A stretch of DNA of 64,000 nucleotides from Sphingobium lactosutens (GCF_013393185.1 NZ_QJQX01000054.1:124001-188000), one strand, 5' to 3'. Positions 17,897-27,786 are shown, counted from the first letter of the stretch. Translations and numbers: made by a program. Notes: generated from the letters alone by a model not told the origin.

Positions 17897-20029
17897 ATGC
17901 CTGCTTCTTCGTTCCGTTTCGCGCGATCCAATCTGCTGCGTGTCAGCCTGATAGCGATCGCGGGCGCCTTGTCTGTTCCCGCAATGGCGGGCGAGGCGGC
18001 GCCAGCCGCCGATGCGGATCAGTCGGGCGCGATCGTCGTGACGGCGGCGGGCTATGAGCAGAACATCGTCGAGGCGCCCGCCAGCATCACTGTGCTGGGC
18101 CGCGAGGAATTGCAGGAGAAGCGCTTCGGCAGCCTCGCCGAAGCGCTGCAGGACGTGCAGGGGGTCGACGTCGGCGGTGAGGCGGGCAAGACCGGCGGTC
18201 TCAACATCTCTATCCGCGGCATGCCCAGCGACTATACGCTGGTCCTGATCGACGGCCGCCGCCAGAATGCGCCGGGCGGCGTCACGCCCAACGGTTTCGG
18301 CGAAACCTCCACCAGCTTCCTGCCGCCTTTCTCCGCCATCGACCGGATCGAAGTGGTGCGCGGCCCGATGTCCACCCTCTACGGGTCGGACGCGATGGGC
18401 GGCGTCGTCAACATTATCACGCGCAAGGTCGGCAATCGCTGGGTCGGCACCGCAAGCGCGGAAAGCACGATCCAGGGGGACGACCGCTTCGGCAACATCC
18501 AGTCGATCAACGGCTTCGCCCAGGGACCGATCGTCAAGGATCTGGTTGGGCTGACCCTGCGTGGCAGCGTCTTTCATCGCGAGGGATCGAATATCGACAT
18601 TCCCGGCGATCCGGCGCTGACGCTGGGCCGCAACCCAGTGCGGTCGGACATCTACACCTATGGCGGTCGCCTCAGCATCACGCCCCATGCCGATCATGAC
18701 CTGTGGATCGAATATGACCGCAACGAGCAGAGCTATGACAATAGCGAGGGGCAACTGGGCACGTTGGGATCGGGCGGCTATGCGCCGGAGCAGCGATTCA
18801 ACCGGTCCAACTATGTGGTCGCGCACAGCTGGCGCATGGGCTTTGGTCAGTTGGATACGACACTGACCCGCAACGAGACGGAGACGATCGGTCGCCTGAT
18901 CCCCAACGGCACGCCGGGTGCGGTGCCGGGCAGCCCGCGCACGCTGGAAGCGCGCAACGACATCATCGATTCGCGATTCGCGGGCAAGGCCGGGCCGGTC
19001 GCCTTCACCGTCGGCGGCCAATATTGGAAAGCGCGCATGGTCGAGGGCGTCGCCCCCGAGCCGTTCACATTCACCCAATGGGCGGGCTTTGCCGAAGCGA
19101 CGCTGACCGTGACCGACGGCTTCAACATCACCGGCGGCGCGCGCTATGACAATCATAGCACCTTCGGCGACAAATGGTCGCCCCGCGCCTATGCAGTGTG
19201 GAACATCAACGACGTGCTGACGCTGAAGGGCGGCGTCAGTCGCGGCTTCAAGACGCCGCGGGTCGAGCAGATCGCAGAAGGGATCATCGGTTTTGGCAGT
19301 CAGGGGCGGGTTCCCTTGCTCGGTTCGCCGGGGCTGACGCCAGAAACCAGCACCAGCTATGAAGCCGGGCTCTACTATGACGGGCAGGGCTTCTTCAGCG
19401 GCAACGTTACCCTGTTCAACAATGATTTTGACGACAAGATCGCGCGTGGATCGGGCATCCCCAACTGCCGGTTCCTCGCTGCGCCAAACCGGGCCGGTTG
19501 CATCGATGTCGGCAATTTCCCCAATGTTGACGTCTTCAGCCAGGACATCAACATCGACAAGGCGCGCACGCGCGGCGTCGAGGTCGCGACCCGTTTCGCC
19601 TTCACGCCCGCTGTCTCGCTGTCGGTCAACTATACCTATACGGAAACCGAGCAGCTGAGCGGCGCGGAGGAAGGTCTGCCGCTGGTTGGCATGCCCAAGC
19701 ATATGCTGAACGGCAATCTGCGCTGGAAACTCGGCGACAAGGCGAGCGTCTGGGCGCGGGCCGAAGTGCGCTCCAGCCGCTATCGCGGCAATAATGCGCA
19801 GCAGACGGCGGTGGGCGATTTCCGCAGCTACGAACTGTTCCACCTCGGCGGGTCGTACCAGATCGCCCCGGCCTTCCGTCTGGCGGCGACGGTCTATAAC
19901 CTGCTCGACACCGATTATGCGGTCTATGTGCCCTATCAGACGAGCCCGACCGTCACGGCCTATACCCCGGCCTATTCGATCAATCAGGAAGGTCGCCGTC
20001 TCTGGCTGTCGGCGACAGTCGACTTCTGA
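17897..20029 (+). CDS. TonB-dependent outer-membrane receptor, siderophore type
   Basis: The 710-residue protein has a signal peptide (about 1-31, ending PAMA), a TonB-box-like GAIVVTAAG near residue 43 and a plug domain up to about 165 with IDRIEVVRGPMSTLYGSDAM and GGVVNIITRK. A 22-stranded barrel follows, ending in the terminal aromatic signature WLSATVDF. The plug motif TLVLIDGRRQ fits the FepA/CirA-like group that takes up ferric siderophores. No transport partners are adjacent. The substrate cannot be fixed from the sequence. Confidence 0.9.
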   Translation: MPASSFRFARSNLLRVSLIAIAGALSVPAMAGEAAPAADADQSGAIVVTAAGYEQNIVEAPASITVLGREELQEKRFGSLAEALQDVQGVDVGGEAGKTGGLNISIRGMPSDYTLVLIDGRRQNAPGGVTPNGFGETSTSFLPPFSAIDRIEVVRGPMSTLYGSDAMGGVVNIITRKVGNRWVGTASAESTIQGDDRFGNIQSINGFAQGPIVKDLVGLTLRGSVFHREGSNIDIPGDPALTLGRNPVRSDIYTYGGRLSITPHADHDLWIEYDRNEQSYDNSEGQLGTLGSGGYAPEQRFNRSNYVVAHSWRMGFGQLDTTLTRNETETIGRLIPNGTPGAVPGSPRTLEARNDIIDSRFAGKAGPVAFTVGGQYWKARMVEGVAPEPFTFTQWAGFAEATLTVTDGFNITGGARYDNHSTFGDKWSPRAYAVWNINDVLTLKGGVSRGFKTPRVEQIAEGIIGFGSQGRVPLLGSPGLTPETSTSYEAGLYYDGQGFFSGNVTLFNNDFDDKIARGSGIPNCRFLAAPNRAGCIDVGNFPNVDVFSQDINIDKARTRGVEVATRFAFTPAVSLSVNYTYTETEQLSGAEEGLPLVGMPKHMLNGNLRWKLGDKASVWARAEVRSSRYRGNNAQQTAVGDFRSYELFHLGGSYQIAPAFRLAATVYNLLDTDYAVYVPYQTSPTVTAYTPAYSINQEGRRLWLSATVDF

Positions 20030-20040
20030 TCGATCCGGCA

Positions 20041-20070
20041 AGCCCGGCGGGAATGAACCCTCGCCGGGCT
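20041..20070. terminator. Stem-loop between convergent TonB receptor and NTF2-like genes
   Basis: AGCCCGGCG (20041-20049) pairs perfectly with CGCCGGGCT (20062-20070) in the 42-bp gap between two convergent genes. It probably acts in both directions, although no long U-tract follows. Confidence 0.65.
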
Positions 20071-20071
20071 G

Positions 20072-20461
20072 TCAGGCCATGGTGACGAAGATTTCGGCTT
20101 CCAGCAGCCATGCGCCGCCTACTTCGCGCCACTTGGCGGCATAGCTGCCCGCCGCGAGCGTCCGCCCCGTGCCAGCAGTGACGCCCTGCCAATGACCCTG
20201 TTCCATGGCGATCGGCTCGACCGGGGAGATGGTGATGCTCTCGGTCGTGCGGTTGTATATGAGCCGGTCGGCAGACGCGAACTCCCGCTTCCAGGCCATG
20301 AGCTGCGCCTTGCGCCCGGCGATCACGGCGCTGTCCGAGCCGGTGACGAGGATCGCGTCGCGCGCCAGCAGCGGTTCGATGGCCTTGAGGTCGGCTTCGG
20401 CCAGCGCGCGGTTGAAGCTGGCGCGGGCCATGCGAATGGCGAGTTCGGCGGCGGCGGTCAT
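20072..20461 (-). CDS. NTF2-like (SnoaL/DUF4440-type) small protein
   Basis: The 129-residue protein fits the NTF2-like cone fold: an N-terminal helix (SFNRALAEADLKAIEPLL), then DAILVTGSDSAVIAGRKAQLMAW and strands ending in a K-W-R-E-V-GG-A-W-LL pattern (AAKWREVGGAWLLEAEIFV), typical of DUF4440. Such proteins are ligand-binding or enzymatic, but no active site is clear here. It lies 24 bp after the I78-family gene, probably in one operon with rnd. Confidence 0.7.
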   Translation of the reverse strand: MTAAAELAIRMARASFNRALAEADLKAIEPLLARDAILVTGSDSAVIAGRKAQLMAWKREFASADRLIYNRTTESITISPVEPIAMEQGHWQGVTAGTGRTLAAGSYAAKWREVGGAWLLEAEIFVTMA

Positions 20462-20485
20462 GCAATCTTCTTGAAAATGGATGCT

Positions 20486-20797
20486 TTACCCGCAGCGCGC
20501 CGACGTGATCGCCATCTGCGCGTCATAGCTGACGGTCAGGCGGTCTGGGCGGAAGTCCATGGTCATCGCCATGCCGGGACCGCCCCAGCGCAGCGTCTTC
20601 GCGCCCGATGCCTTGAGCAGTTCCGCACCGATTTCGGCGGTCGCCTTCTGGCCGGTGAAGCGGTCCAGCCCGTCATTCCTGCACGGCCCCTCTGCAGCAG
20701 GCGGCGGCGTGTCCGGCCCTTGCCCGTTCGCGCCAGCACAGGCGGCGAGGGGAAGGGCGAGCGCTGCCGCCATCATGCCAAAAGCTCCCGTCCGCAT
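20486..20797 (-). CDS. I78-family peptidase inhibitor, lipoprotein
   Basis: The 103-residue product has a lipobox (LPLAAC, Cys20), so it is probably anchored to a membrane facing the periplasm. The mature part matches inhibitor family I78: DRFTGQKATAEIGAELLKASGAK, then LRWGGPGMAMTMDFRPDRL. The family blocks serine proteases through a reactive loop. It follows rnd by 11 bp with a GGGAGAAGGA ribosome-binding site, so it is co-transcribed. The target protease is unknown. Confidence 0.8.
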   Translation of the reverse strand: MRTGAFGMMAAALALPLAACAGANGQGPDTPPPAAEGPCRNDGLDRFTGQKATAEIGAELLKASGAKTLRWGGPGMAMTMDFRPDRLTVSYDAQMAITSARCG

Positions 20798-20808
20798 GTC
20801 CTTCTCCC

Positions 20809-21975
20809 TTATTCGGTCCGCGTCATCTTGAGCCGGCCATTTTTGACCGCGAAGGCCAGCCGCCCCTCAACCAGATCGACGGCGTCGCGGCCGAACTGTT
20901 CATAGCGCCAGCCTTCGAGGATCGACAGGCCTTCGCGCACGCCCGCCGCCAGCGCGTCGATATCGTCGCTGCGCGCGATCAGGCGGGCGGCGACGTCGAT
21001 GTCGCGCGAACGGATCTTGAGCAGCAGCTTCAGCAGGTCGGCGACCAGGGCGCCATCCTTGCCCAGGCCCGGCCGCTTGGGGTCGCGCTCCGGCATTTCC
21101 TCCTTGCCGAGCGGCTTGTGCGCCGCGATCGCGTTCATCAGTCGCGCCCCGATATCGTTGGTCCGCCAGGTCGCGGACAGGCCGCGCACCTTGCCAAGGT
21201 CTTCCTGCGCGCGGGGCGGGTGGCTGGCGATATCGGCCAGCGTCTCGTCCTTGACGATGCGGCCGCGCGGCAGATTCTTGTCCTGCGCCTCCATCTCGCG
21301 CCAGGCGGCCAGCGCCTTGAGCCGACCCAGCACATCGGGCTTGCGGCTGGCGATGCGGACGCGCTTCCATGCGTCCTGCGGGTCATTCTCATAATTGCCG
21401 GGGTCGCTGATCCGCTCCATTTCCTGGTCGAGCCAGTCGCCGCGTCCGGTCTTGCGCAGTTCGTCCAGCATCTTGGGGAAAATCTGGATCAGATAGGTGA
21501 CGTCGCCGATCGCATAGTCGATCTGGCGCTTGTCGAGCGGGCGGCGCGCCCAGTCGGTGAAGCGCGCGCCCTTGTCCAGCTGCACGCCCATCCAGGCATC
21601 GACCAGATTGCCGTAGCCGATCTGCTCGCCCAGACCCAGCGCCATCGCCGCGATCTGCGTGTCGAACATCGGGTGCGGCGTCTTGCCGGTCAGGTTGTGG
21701 ACAATCTCGATATCCTGCCCGCCGGCATGGAAGACCTTGAGCACATCCTCGTTATTCACCAGCAGGTCGAGCAGCGGCTTCATGTCCAGCCCCGGCGCCT
21801 TGGGATCGATCGCGGCCGCTTCATGCGGGTCGGCGACCTGCACCAGGCAGAGTTCGGGCCAATAGCTGTTTTCCCGCATGAACTCGGTATCGACGGCGAT
21901 ATAGGGGGATTTCGCGATGCGGGCGCAGAAATCGGCGAGGGTCTTGCTGTCGGTAATCAGCGGATGAATTTGCAT
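20809..21975 (-). CDS. rnd: Ribonuclease D
   Basis: RNase D trims the 3' ends of tRNA precursors and other small RNAs. The 388 residues include a DEDDy exonuclease domain (D29 and E31 in [22 protein letters not shown], and YAIGDVTYL with the catalytic Tyr and Asp) and an HRDC domain at about 210-290. The order rnd-aspS, divergent here, is common in alphaproteobacteria. It heads an operon with the I78 inhibitor and the NTF2-like gene. Confidence 0.95.
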   Translation of the reverse strand: MQIHPLITDSKTLADFCARIAKSPYIAVDTEFMRENSYWPELCLVQVADPHEAAAIDPKAPGLDMKPLLDLLVNNEDVLKVFHAGGQDIEIVHNLTGKTPHPMFDTQIAAMALGLGEQIGYGNLVDAWMGVQLDKGARFTDWARRPLDKRQIDYAIGDVTYLIQIFPKMLDELRKTGRGDWLDQEMERISDPGNYENDPQDAWKRVRIASRKPDVLGRLKALAAWREMEAQDKNLPRGRIVKDETLADIASHPPRAQEDLGKVRGLSATWRTNDIGARLMNAIAAHKPLGKEEMPERDPKRPGLGKDGALVADLLKLLLKIRSRDIDVAARLIARSDDIDALAAGVREGLSILEGWRYEQFGRDAVDLVEGRLAFAVKNGRLKMTRTE

Positions 21976-22102
21976 ATGGTCTTCGATCTTATTATGGGCT
22001 GGCCCGCGTCCGGCGGACTGGTCAATGCTTGACAGGACCGGCCATAGCGGGGCTGCAACAGTTTGTCATTTCCGTAAAACGAATCTGAAAGATCGAAACG
22101 CC

Positions 22103-23887
22103 ATGCACGCCTATCGCACTCATACCTGCGGCGCCCTGACCACGGCAGAAGTCGGCAATGAGGTCCGCGTATCGGGCTGGGTGCATCGCAAGCGCGACCA
22201 TGGTGGCGTGCTGTTCGTCGATCTGCGCGACCATTATGGCATCACCCAGATCGTGGCCAAGGCCGACAGCGATCCGCTGCGCACGCTCGAAAGCCTGCGT
22301 CTCGAATCCGTGGTGACGATCGAGGGCAAGGTGGTCGCCCGCGCTGCCGAGGCGATCAACCCCAGGATGGCGACCGGCGAGATCGAAGTCGTGGCCGACA
22401 GCGTGACCATATTGTCCGCCGCCGCCGAACTGCCGCTGCCGGTCGCAGGCGAGCAGGACTATCCCGAGGATATCCGCCTGCGCTATCGCTTCCTCGACCT
22501 GCGTCGCGAAACGCTGCACGCGAATATCGTCAAGCGCACCAAGGTCATTTCCGACATGCGCCGCCGCATGGAAGGGATCGGCTTCACCGAATATTCGACC
22601 CCGATCCTGACCGCCTCTTCGCCCGAAGGCGCGCGCGACTTTCTGGTGCCGAGCCGCATCCACGCCGGGAAATTCTATGCCCTGCCGCAGGCGCCGCAGC
22701 AATATAAGCAGCTGCTGATGGTCGCGGGCTTCGACCGCTATTTCCAGATCGCGCCCTGCTTCCGCGACGAAGACCCGCGCGCCGACCGGCTGCCGGGCGA
22801 ATTTTACCAGCTTGACCTGGAAATGAGCTTCGTCACGCAGGAAGATGTGTGGAACACGATGGAGCCGGTCATCGCCCAGGTGTTCGAACAGTTCGCCGAG
22901 GGCAAGCCTGTGACGCTTGCGGGCAGCTTCCCGCGCATCCCGCACGCCGAAGCGATGCTGAAATATGGCAGCGACAAACCGGACCTACGCAACCCGATCA
23001 TCATTCAGGACGTGACCGACCACTTCGTCGGCTCGGGCTTCGGCATCTTCGCCTCGCTGGTCGAAAGCGGCGCGCGCATCCGCGCCATCCCGGCGCCGGG
23101 CGCTGGCGCGGGCAGCCGCAAATTCTTCGATGACATGAATGTCTGGGCGCGCGGCGAAGGCTATTCGGGCCTTGGCTATATCAACATCAAGGATGGCGTC
23201 CCTGGCGGCCCGATCGCCAAGAATCATGGCGAGGAAGCGACCGCCAAGCTGATCGAAGCGCTGGGCCTTGGCCCCAATGACGGCGTGTTCTTCGCCGCAG
23301 GCAAGGAATCGCAGGCCGCCAAGCTCGCCGGTCTCGCCCGCATCCGCGTGGGCGAACAGCTCGACCTCATCGACCAGAACCGGTTCGAACTCTGCTGGAT
23401 CGTCGACTTCCCCTTCTACGAATATGATGAGGACACGAAGTCGATCGACTTCGCGCACAATCCCTTCTCGATGCCGCAGGGTGGGCTGGACGCGCTGAAC
23501 AATCAGGATCCCCTGACGATCAACGCCTATCAGTATGACATGGTCTGCAACGGCTATGAAATCGCGTCGGGGTCGATCCGTAACCAGCATCCCGACCTGA
23601 TGGTGAAGGCGTTCGAACTGGTGGGCCTGAGCCAAGCCGATGTCGAGGAGCGGTTCGGTGGCCTCTATCGCGCCTTCCAGTACGGCGCGCCGCCGCATGG
23701 CGGCATGGCGGCCGGCGTCGATCGCATCGTGATGCTGCTGTGTGGCGCGCAGAATCTGCGCGAAATCACGCTGTTCCCGATGAACCAGCGCGCCGAAGAC
23801 CTGCTGATGGGCGCGCCCAGCGCCGCCGAATTCAAGCAGCTTCGCGAACTCAACATCCGCGTCGTGGAGCCGCAGGCGAAGGCATGA
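22103..23887 (+). CDS. aspS: Aspartyl-tRNA synthetase
   Basis: This class II synthetase charges tRNA with aspartate; in alphaproteobacteria it is often the non-discriminating Asp/Asn type. ATG 22103 gives 594 residues beginning [13 protein letters not shown], the family start. The N-terminal OB-fold has [21 protein letters not shown]. Motif 2 is visible in [19 protein letters not shown], and motif 3 in [15 protein letters not shown]. An upstream start at 22025 would add non-homologous residues. Confidence 0.97.
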   Translation: MHAYRTHTCGALTTAEVGNEVRVSGWVHRKRDHGGVLFVDLRDHYGITQIVAKADSDPLRTLESLRLESVVTIEGKVVARAAEAINPRMATGEIEVVADSVTILSAAAELPLPVAGEQDYPEDIRLRYRFLDLRRETLHANIVKRTKVISDMRRRMEGIGFTEYSTPILTASSPEGARDFLVPSRIHAGKFYALPQAPQQYKQLLMVAGFDRYFQIAPCFRDEDPRADRLPGEFYQLDLEMSFVTQEDVWNTMEPVIAQVFEQFAEGKPVTLAGSFPRIPHAEAMLKYGSDKPDLRNPIIIQDVTDHFVGSGFGIFASLVESGARIRAIPAPGAGAGSRKFFDDMNVWARGEGYSGLGYINIKDGVPGGPIAKNHGEEATAKLIEALGLGPNDGVFFAAGKESQAAKLAGLARIRVGEQLDLIDQNRFELCWIVDFPFYEYDEDTKSIDFAHNPFSMPQGGLDALNNQDPLTINAYQYDMVCNGYEIASGSIRNQHPDLMVKAFELVGLSQADVEERFGGLYRAFQYGAPPHGGMAAGVDRIVMLLCGAQNLREITLFPMNQRAEDLLMGAPSAAEFKQLRELNIRVVEPQAKA

Positions 23888-23893
23888 GTTTTT

Positions 23894-23934
23894 CCTTTCC
23901 GCCATGCCGGGACTGGTCCAGCATGGCGGAAAGG
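23894..23934 (+). promoter_or_regulatory. 14-bp hairpin overlapping the ppk2 ribosome-binding site
   Basis: CCTTTCCGCCATGC (23894-23907) pairs perfectly with GCATGGCGGAAAGG (23921-23934). The 3' arm runs into AAAGGAG (23931-23936), the Shine-Dalgarno site of ppk2, whose ATG is at 23945. No U-tract follows. The hairpin could hide the site, or mark an mRNA processing point after aspS. Confidence 0.6.
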
Positions 23935-23944
23935 AGAAGCGCCC

Positions 23945-24745
23945 ATGACGATCGATCTTGCCGACTACGAACAGGGCGCGAAATATAAGGGCGATTATGA
24001 GGCGGACCTCGCCGCCCTCCAGCGCCGCCTTGCCAAGATCCAGGTCGCGCATATCCTGCACAATCGGCGCAGCGTGATCCTGTTCGAGGGCTGGGACGCG
24101 GCGGGCAAGGGCGGCATCATCAAGCGCATGTCTGCCGAATGGGATCCGCGTTACTATCAGGTCCATCCCATCGCCGCCCCGACCGAAATCGAGCGCGATC
24201 ATCATTTCCTCTGGCGCTTCTGGACGCGTCTGCCGGGCGGACGCAATATCGGGCTATTCGATCGCAGCTGGTATGGCCGCGTGCTGGTGGAGCGGGTCGA
24301 GGGCTATTGCAGCAAGGCCGACTGGAAGCGCGGCTATGACGAGATCAACGCCTTCGAGAAGCAACTGGCGCAGGCCGGCACCAATTTCGTCAAGCTGTTC
24401 GTCCACATCACCCAGGAAACGCAGGACGAGCAGCTGGCCCAGCGGCTCGACACGCCCTGGAAGCGGTGGAAGACCGGCGCGGACGATTATCGCAACCGCG
24501 CACGTCGTGCTGACTATCTCGACGCCATGCACGCCATGTTCAAGAAGACCGACAGCAAATATGCGCCCTGGCAGGTGATCGACAACAACAACCGCAAGGC
24601 GGGCCGAATCGCAGCGTTGACCTATGCTGCCGATCGGCTGGAAAAGCTTGTCCCGATGGATTTCCCGGACGCGGACCCGACTGTGGTGAAACTTGCGCGG
24701 AATGCCTTTGGCTATCGTCCGGAGAGGTTAGAAAAATCGTCTTGA
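23945..24745 (+). CDS. ppk2: Polyphosphate kinase 2
   Basis: PPK2 enzymes transfer phosphate between polyphosphate and nucleotides in the cytoplasm. The 266 residues show the Walker A-like FEGWDAAGKGG, the Walker B-like GLFDRSWYGRVLVERVEG and the family segment KRWKTGADDYRNR. The length fits one-domain PPK2. Whether it makes ATP/GTP or polyphosphate cannot be told from motifs alone. It starts 57 bp after aspS, across a strong hairpin. Confidence 0.93.
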   Translation: MTIDLADYEQGAKYKGDYEADLAALQRRLAKIQVAHILHNRRSVILFEGWDAAGKGGIIKRMSAEWDPRYYQVHPIAAPTEIERDHHFLWRFWTRLPGGRNIGLFDRSWYGRVLVERVEGYCSKADWKRGYDEINAFEKQLAQAGTNFVKLFVHITQETQDEQLAQRLDTPWKRWKTGADDYRNRARRADYLDAMHAMFKKTDSKYAPWQVIDNNNRKAGRIAALTYAADRLEKLVPMDFPDADPTVVKLARNAFGYRPERLEKSS

Positions 24746-24818
24746 AACAAGCGCTTGTCACATAAGTGTCATTTTCGTCTAACCCCCTATTTACCATTAA
24801 CACGTTATTTCCGGCGGC

Positions 24819-26147
24819 ATGATCGCCGCTGTACTTCCCTTTCCCGCAACAGATGCGCCACTGGTGCAAATGCCTGTCGACCTGCATCTGGCGGGGGGCG
24901 GGCCGGTGATCCGGCTTGGGCGTCCGCTCAGCGAGGCGGTCGACTGTTTCCAGCGGGATTCGGCGCTGCGGCTGTTGCCCGTGGTCGACGCCATGGAGCG
25001 ACCTGCCGGCGCCATTTATGAACGCGACATGCGGCGCATCCTCTTCAACCCCTTTGGCCATGCGCTGTTGCGCAATCCTAGCTTCGGCGGACGGCTGGAC
25101 GAGCATGTCCGCCCTTGCGCCTGCGTCGAGCGCACCGCCGACGTGGAGGCGCTGGTCGACCTCTATGCCGCACAGGGCGAAGGGTGCGAGGGCTTGATCG
25201 TGACCGATCAGGGGCGCTTTGCCGGCGTGCTGGGCGGGCCGCTGCTGCTGCGCCTGACCGCCCAGCGCGATGCGCGGGTGGCGCTGGCCCGTGCCGAGCG
25301 GGTCGAACGGATCACGCTGGAAAGCGCCAGCTTCCGCGGCGATGTGGAAACGCTGATTATCGATCTGGTGGCGATGGCGGATCAATTGTCGGCGCTCGCT
25401 GGCGAGGCGACCGAGCGTGCGGCCGTCGATGGTGTCGATGCGGCGGCGATGGCGGTGGCGGCGACGCAGACGGCCGACCGGCTCGCGGGAATCGGGGCAG
25501 GCGGCGTGGAACTGGGCCAGTTGTTCGCAGCCATGGAAGCCGAGGTGCGCGATGCTGGCGAGGCGATTCGCGAAGCGGCGGCCCGCAGCCGGTCGGGGGC
25601 GGCGCAGAGCGAGGCGCTGCGCAGCGAGGCGGACGGCGTCGGCGAGGTCGTGGCCCTGATCGACGAGATTGCGCGGGCGACCAGCATGCTGGCGCTCAAT
25701 GCCAGTATCGAGGCGGCGCGCGCCGGGGCGGCGGGGCAGGGCTTTGCCGTGGTCGCGCGCGAGGTGCAGTCGCTGGCGACGCAGACGCGTAGCGCTGCGG
25801 CGGAGATTGCAGGCCGGATAGACCATATTCGCGCGGCGATCGGCGACGTGGCGGCCGGCCATGCGCATATGGACGCAACCATGATGCGCGCGGACAGCCT
25901 GTCAGCGGCGGTCTTTGACGCGGTCGCGCGGCAAAGCGCCTTCAGTCGCACCATCGCCGATAGCGTGGCCGAAGCGGGCACCTCCAGCGATCATATTCGG
26001 GCAGGCGCGCGGCAGATCAGCGACAATGCCTCGGCCCGTGCGCTGGGCGCGCGGGAAATGCGCGACGTGGCGGGGCGATTGGCGGAGGAGGCCCATCGGC
26101 TGGAAGCGCGCACGGGCGGCTTCATTGCGGCGATGCGCGCGGCCTGA
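24819..26147 (+). CDS. Soluble chemoreceptor-like protein: CBS-like pair plus MCP signalling domain
   Basis: The 442-residue protein has no transmembrane helix. Residues about 25-150 resemble a tandem CBS-type module ([49 protein letters not shown]). The C-terminal half is an MCP signalling coiled coil with the CheA/CheW-binding tip [13 protein letters not shown] near residue 290. It is probably cytoplasmic, senses an intracellular ligand and feeds a chemotaxis-type or other His-kinase pathway. No che genes are in the window. No pentapeptide tether is visible at the C-terminus. Confidence 0.8.
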   Translation: MIAAVLPFPATDAPLVQMPVDLHLAGGGPVIRLGRPLSEAVDCFQRDSALRLLPVVDAMERPAGAIYERDMRRILFNPFGHALLRNPSFGGRLDEHVRPCACVERTADVEALVDLYAAQGEGCEGLIVTDQGRFAGVLGGPLLLRLTAQRDARVALARAERVERITLESASFRGDVETLIIDLVAMADQLSALAGEATERAAVDGVDAAAMAVAATQTADRLAGIGAGGVELGQLFAAMEAEVRDAGEAIREAAARSRSGAAQSEALRSEADGVGEVVALIDEIARATSMLALNASIEAARAGAAGQGFAVVAREVQSLATQTRSAAAEIAGRIDHIRAAIGDVAAGHAHMDATMMRADSLSAAVFDAVARQSAFSRTIADSVAEAGTSSDHIRAGARQISDNASARALGAREMRDVAGRLAEEAHRLEARTGGFIAAMRAA

Positions 26148-26217
26148 GCATCAAATCAGCGCTGGCGTGCCGGGCGAAAGGCGCTAGGCTGGCTCTCCAT
26201 AAAAAGGAGAGGACGCC

Positions 26218-26403
26218 ATGCTCGTGATGTTCGTCGGTACCGATCGCACCCAGACGGCGGTCAACCCCGCCCAGGTCACTTTCGTCACCCAGGTCACGGA
26301 CGGCACCCGCATCCGCTTCAGCGAGGGGCGCAGCGTCACCGTGACCGAACCGATCGGCGCGGTGCTCGACAGCCTCAACAACGCCTTGCGGCCGCACGAA
26401 TAG
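26218..26403 (+). CDS. Small beta-rich protein of unknown function
   Basis: The 61-residue ORF has a strong ribosome-binding site (AAGGAGAGG) and an ATG. Alternating hydrophobic residues (VNPAQVTFVTQVTDGTRIRF) suggest a beta-sheet, with one helix near the end (EPIGAVLDSLNNAL). The layout loosely recalls FlbD-like small proteins, with a strand, NP.QV, strands and a short helix, but this is not a firm assignment. It is convergent with the bestrophin gene. Confidence 0.6.
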   Translation: MLVMFVGTDRTQTAVNPAQVTFVTQVTDGTRIRFSEGRSVTVTEPIGAVLDSLNNALRPHE

Positions 26404-26421
26404 GCTCTTCCGCCCCGCGCC

Positions 26422-27306
26422 CTACCAGAGGATCCCGTCGACCGGCTGTAGCGGTGGCGGGGCAGGCAGGCCGATCGCCTGGCTGAGGTCGCCCTCGATG
26501 GTCGTGGTGATGCTGCTGAGCGGCAGGTCGTGCACGTCGTTGCCGAACGGGTCGACCAGATCGTCGCCGATCTGCAACACCGCCAGGAACATGAAGCCCG
26601 CCACCGCTGATCCCACCGGCGTCGCCATGCCCAGCGTCTCGACCAGGCCGATCGGCAGAAGGATGCAGAAGAGGCGGGTGAAATATTTGGGAAAGGCGCG
26701 ATATTGCGCGGGCAGTGGCGTGTTCTTGATCCGCTCCATCCCGCCTTGCGCGTTCGACATGTCGACCAGCAGGCCCTCGATCCGGCTTTGCTGGATGGTG
26801 TCGATCCAGCCGCGCCGGACCGCGCCCATGATGGCATGGTCGGTCCCGTCCAATATGCCATTGGCGGGGTTGCGCCGCTCCAGTTCGGGCAGGTCGTCCG
26901 TCTCCAGCACGCGACGCATGTCGGGCGCGGGGTCCTGCCGGCGGAGCTGGCATCGCAGGGCATGGACATAGGCGATGTGCCGGCGGACGAGCAGGTGGCC
27001 AAGGGCGCGGCCATCCGCCGTATCGGGCAGATAGGCGAGGACGGCGCGGGCGAAGCTGCGCGACACATTGACCATCGCGCCCCAGAGGATTCGGCCTTCC
27101 CACCAGCGCGAATAGGCGCTGTTGACGCGGAAGCCCAATATCAGCGCGAGCGCCGTGCCAAAGATGGTCAGCGGCAGGGCCGGCGCCTTGAAGGGCGAGA
27201 TATAGTAGAAGATGGTGACGGCGAGATCCCAGAAGAAGAGCGCGATCAGCGCGCTCCACGCCTTCTGGAAACTCTGCCGGATGCGGGGGGAGCGACCGAC
27301 GATCAT
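26422..27306 (-). CDS. Bestrophin-family anion channel-like membrane protein
   Basis: ATG 27306 gives 294 residues. Bacterial bestrophin features are the N-terminal helices (LIALFFWDLAVTIFYY), the family motif LGFRVNSAYSRWWEGR, a second hydrophobic pair (LFCILLPIGLVETLG and SAVAGFMFLAVLQIGDDL) and the end motif DPFGNDVHDLPLS. Homologues form pentameric chloride or cation channels. It follows a small membrane protein gene by 17 bp and is probably co-transcribed with it. Confidence 0.9.
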   Translation of the reverse strand: MIVGRSPRIRQSFQKAWSALIALFFWDLAVTIFYYISPFKAPALPLTIFGTALALILGFRVNSAYSRWWEGRILWGAMVNVSRSFARAVLAYLPDTADGRALGHLLVRRHIAYVHALRCQLRRQDPAPDMRRVLETDDLPELERRNPANGILDGTDHAIMGAVRRGWIDTIQQSRIEGLLVDMSNAQGGMERIKNTPLPAQYRAFPKYFTRLFCILLPIGLVETLGMATPVGSAVAGFMFLAVLQIGDDLVDPFGNDVHDLPLSSITTTIEGDLSQAIGLPAPPPLQPVDGILW

Positions 27307-27323
27307 GGGGGTTCTTGCAGGGT

Positions 27324-27560
27324 CTAGAGGGCGTCGCCGCCCTCTTCGTCCAGTTTCAGCCAGGCATGGCGCAGCGCCAGGCTGCCGACGATGCCGACGA
27401 CCTTGAGCATCGTGGCGTGGATGGTCGGGGTGCTGTCGGCCAATGCGAAGGCGAGGCAGATCAGGCCGAGGAGCATGGCTGCATAGACGGGCAGCGCCTC
27501 GATGTCGTTCCAGGCGATGGGTGGATCGGCTTTTGCGCGACGGGTAGCGAGCACGGGCAT
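27324..27560 (-). CDS. Small membrane protein upstream of the bestrophin gene
   Basis: The 78-residue product has two hydrophobic segments (LPVYAAMLLGLICLAFALA and MLKVVGIVGSLALRHAWL) and an acidic tail. GGAGAT lies nine bases before the ATG. It shares strand and spacing with the bestrophin gene, so it may be a partner or leader gene. I do not recognise the family. Confidence 0.6.
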   Translation of the reverse strand: MPVLATRRAKADPPIAWNDIEALPVYAAMLLGLICLAFALADSTPTIHATMLKVVGIVGSLALRHAWLKLDEEGGDAL

Positions 27561-27786
27561 GAACAGGATCTCCAGACCGGATTTGGCAAAGAATTCCCGT
27601 GAAAATGATGCGTCGCAAAAGCGCTAGTCAACGCGACGCGATCTATGCAAGCCAGGATTGCGTCAAGCGAAACCAAGCAAGAAAAGCTTACAAAAGCGTC
27701 GTTTTCAAGAGACGCGGCAACAAAAGCATACGCTCTTGCAACAGCCTTCCTATTGCGCTGCAGCATCGCTCGCCTAGCTTTGGGGG

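Noticed and set aside
17876..20041. A 721-codon open frame on the minus strand opposite the TonB receptor
   Set aside because: It mirrors the real gene, has no ribosome-binding site or family motif, and arises from high-GC codon bias on the sense strand.
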